Origin: Paracoccaceae bacterium
Lineage (GTDB): Bacteria; Pseudomonadota; Alphaproteobacteria; Rhodobacterales; Rhodobacteraceae
Length of the DNA stretch: 6,838 nucleotides
Direction: 5' to 3'
Assembly: GCA_007128865.1 (NCBI GenBank)
Contig: SKWP01000398.1
Location: 1 to 6,838 of the forward strand
In this document: positions 6,644-6,838 of the stretch, piece after piece
Position numbering within the stretch: the stretch's first letter is position 1
Layout: the number at the start of each line of letters is the position of its first letter
Program-made: the position numbers and the translations under genes
Notes under the pieces: model-generated
Told to the model about the DNA's origin: nothing
What the model saw: only the letters and a program-made list of their open reading frames with translations
Database searches by the model: none

Positions 6644-6648
6644 AGGAG
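6644..6648 (+). promoter_or_regulatory. Shine-Dalgarno site for the TTG start at 6656
   Basis: AGGAG lies seven bases before the TTG. It fixes the start, since no ATG or GTG occurs in this frame before the hydrophobic segment. Confidence 0.55.
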
Positions 6649-6655
6649 CAGGCAG

Positions 6656-6838
6656 TTGGGCGCGGGCGGCCTCGGAGGGTGGATTCGGTCAGGAATCGCG
6701 GCGGCGCTGGCGGCGGTGGTGCTTGCCATGGCCCTGCCCCAGCCGGTGGCTGCGCAGCCCGCGGATGGGCTGAGCGCCCTCGCCCGGTTCCTGCCCGATG
6801 CGTCAGCGCTGCGCGATGCCGGCAACGGCGGCCTTTCA
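6656..6838 (+). CDS. N-terminus of an exported protein, cut by window edge; possibly a cell-wall amidase
   Basis: Only 61 residues are visible. From a TTG start, the protein has Arg11, then a hydrophobic stretch of about 14-27 (IAAALAAVVLAMAL), then PQPVAAQPA with likely signal-peptidase cleavage after VAA (33) or close to it. The mature end begins ADGLSALARFLPDASALRDA. An ATG at 6728 in the same frame would cut off most of the hydrophobic core, so it is not a credible start. The start of the mature part recalls the N-terminal region, ahead of the AMIN domain, of N-acetylmuramoyl-L-alanine amidases in Rhodobacterales, but this is from memory, over about 25 residues, and no catalytic residue is visible. 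Export is well supported; the amidase label is a guess. The gene is divergent from the DsbA-like gene across 218 bases. Confidence 0.6.
   Translation, partial: MGAGGLGGWIRSGIAAALAAVVLAMALPQPVAAQPADGLSALARFLPDASALRDAGNGGLS

Noticed and set aside
6600..6773. ATG at 6600 as the start of the right-edge gene
   Set aside because: Its frame is Arg/Trp-rich and stops at 6773, whereas the next frame gives a clean signal peptide with a well-spaced AGGAG.

Overview
The window looks like ordinary chromosomal DNA of a GC-rich alphaproteobacterium, most likely a member of the Rhodobacteraceae (Rhodobacter/Paracoccus-like). Three things point there: the 5-aminolevulinate synthase is of the alphaproteobacterial Shemin (C4) type and reproduces the residue numbering and length I recall for the Rhodobacter enzymes (407 aa, PLP lysine at 248); codons end overwhelmingly in G or C; and non-ATG starts with good Shine-Dalgarno sites are common (GTG once, TTG twice). 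I see no mobile element, CRISPR array, tRNA or rRNA, and no region of clearly foreign composition.

Layout from left to right. An M20-family dipeptidase lies on the minus strand and runs off the left edge (1-1214, C-terminus missing). Divergent from it is a small exported protein of unknown function (1381-1821). A 114-base gap then leads to hemA (1936-3159, TTG start), and the gap holds a repeated TTGAT-containing motif, one copy of which resembles an FNR/FnrL box. A 118-base gap with a 10-bp perfect inverted repeat separates hemA from a RodZ-like membrane protein with a helix-turn-helix domain (3278-4456). ispG follows on the same strand (4545-5666), probably with its own promoter. ispG converges, with only 12 bases between stop codons and a small hairpin over the junction, on a minus-strand gene for an exported DsbA/ScsC-type thiol oxidoreductase (5679-6437). 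A 218-base divergent gap then leads to the signal-peptide end of another exported protein cut by the right edge (6656-6838, TTG start), possibly the N-terminus of a cell-wall amidase.

The genes are mostly housekeeping and only loosely connected: tetrapyrrole synthesis (hemA), isoprenoid precursor synthesis by the MEP pathway (ispG, an iron-sulfur enzyme), cell shape (rodZ), and periplasmic protein quality (the DsbA/ScsC-like protein). The rodZ-ispG order also occurs in Escherichia coli, so it is old conserved synteny rather than a local novelty. I did not find a previously undescribed system. The points most worth a second look are in the non-coding gaps: the duplicated motif and competing TTG starts in front of hemA, and the nested inverted repeats that would enclose the rodZ ribosome-binding site.
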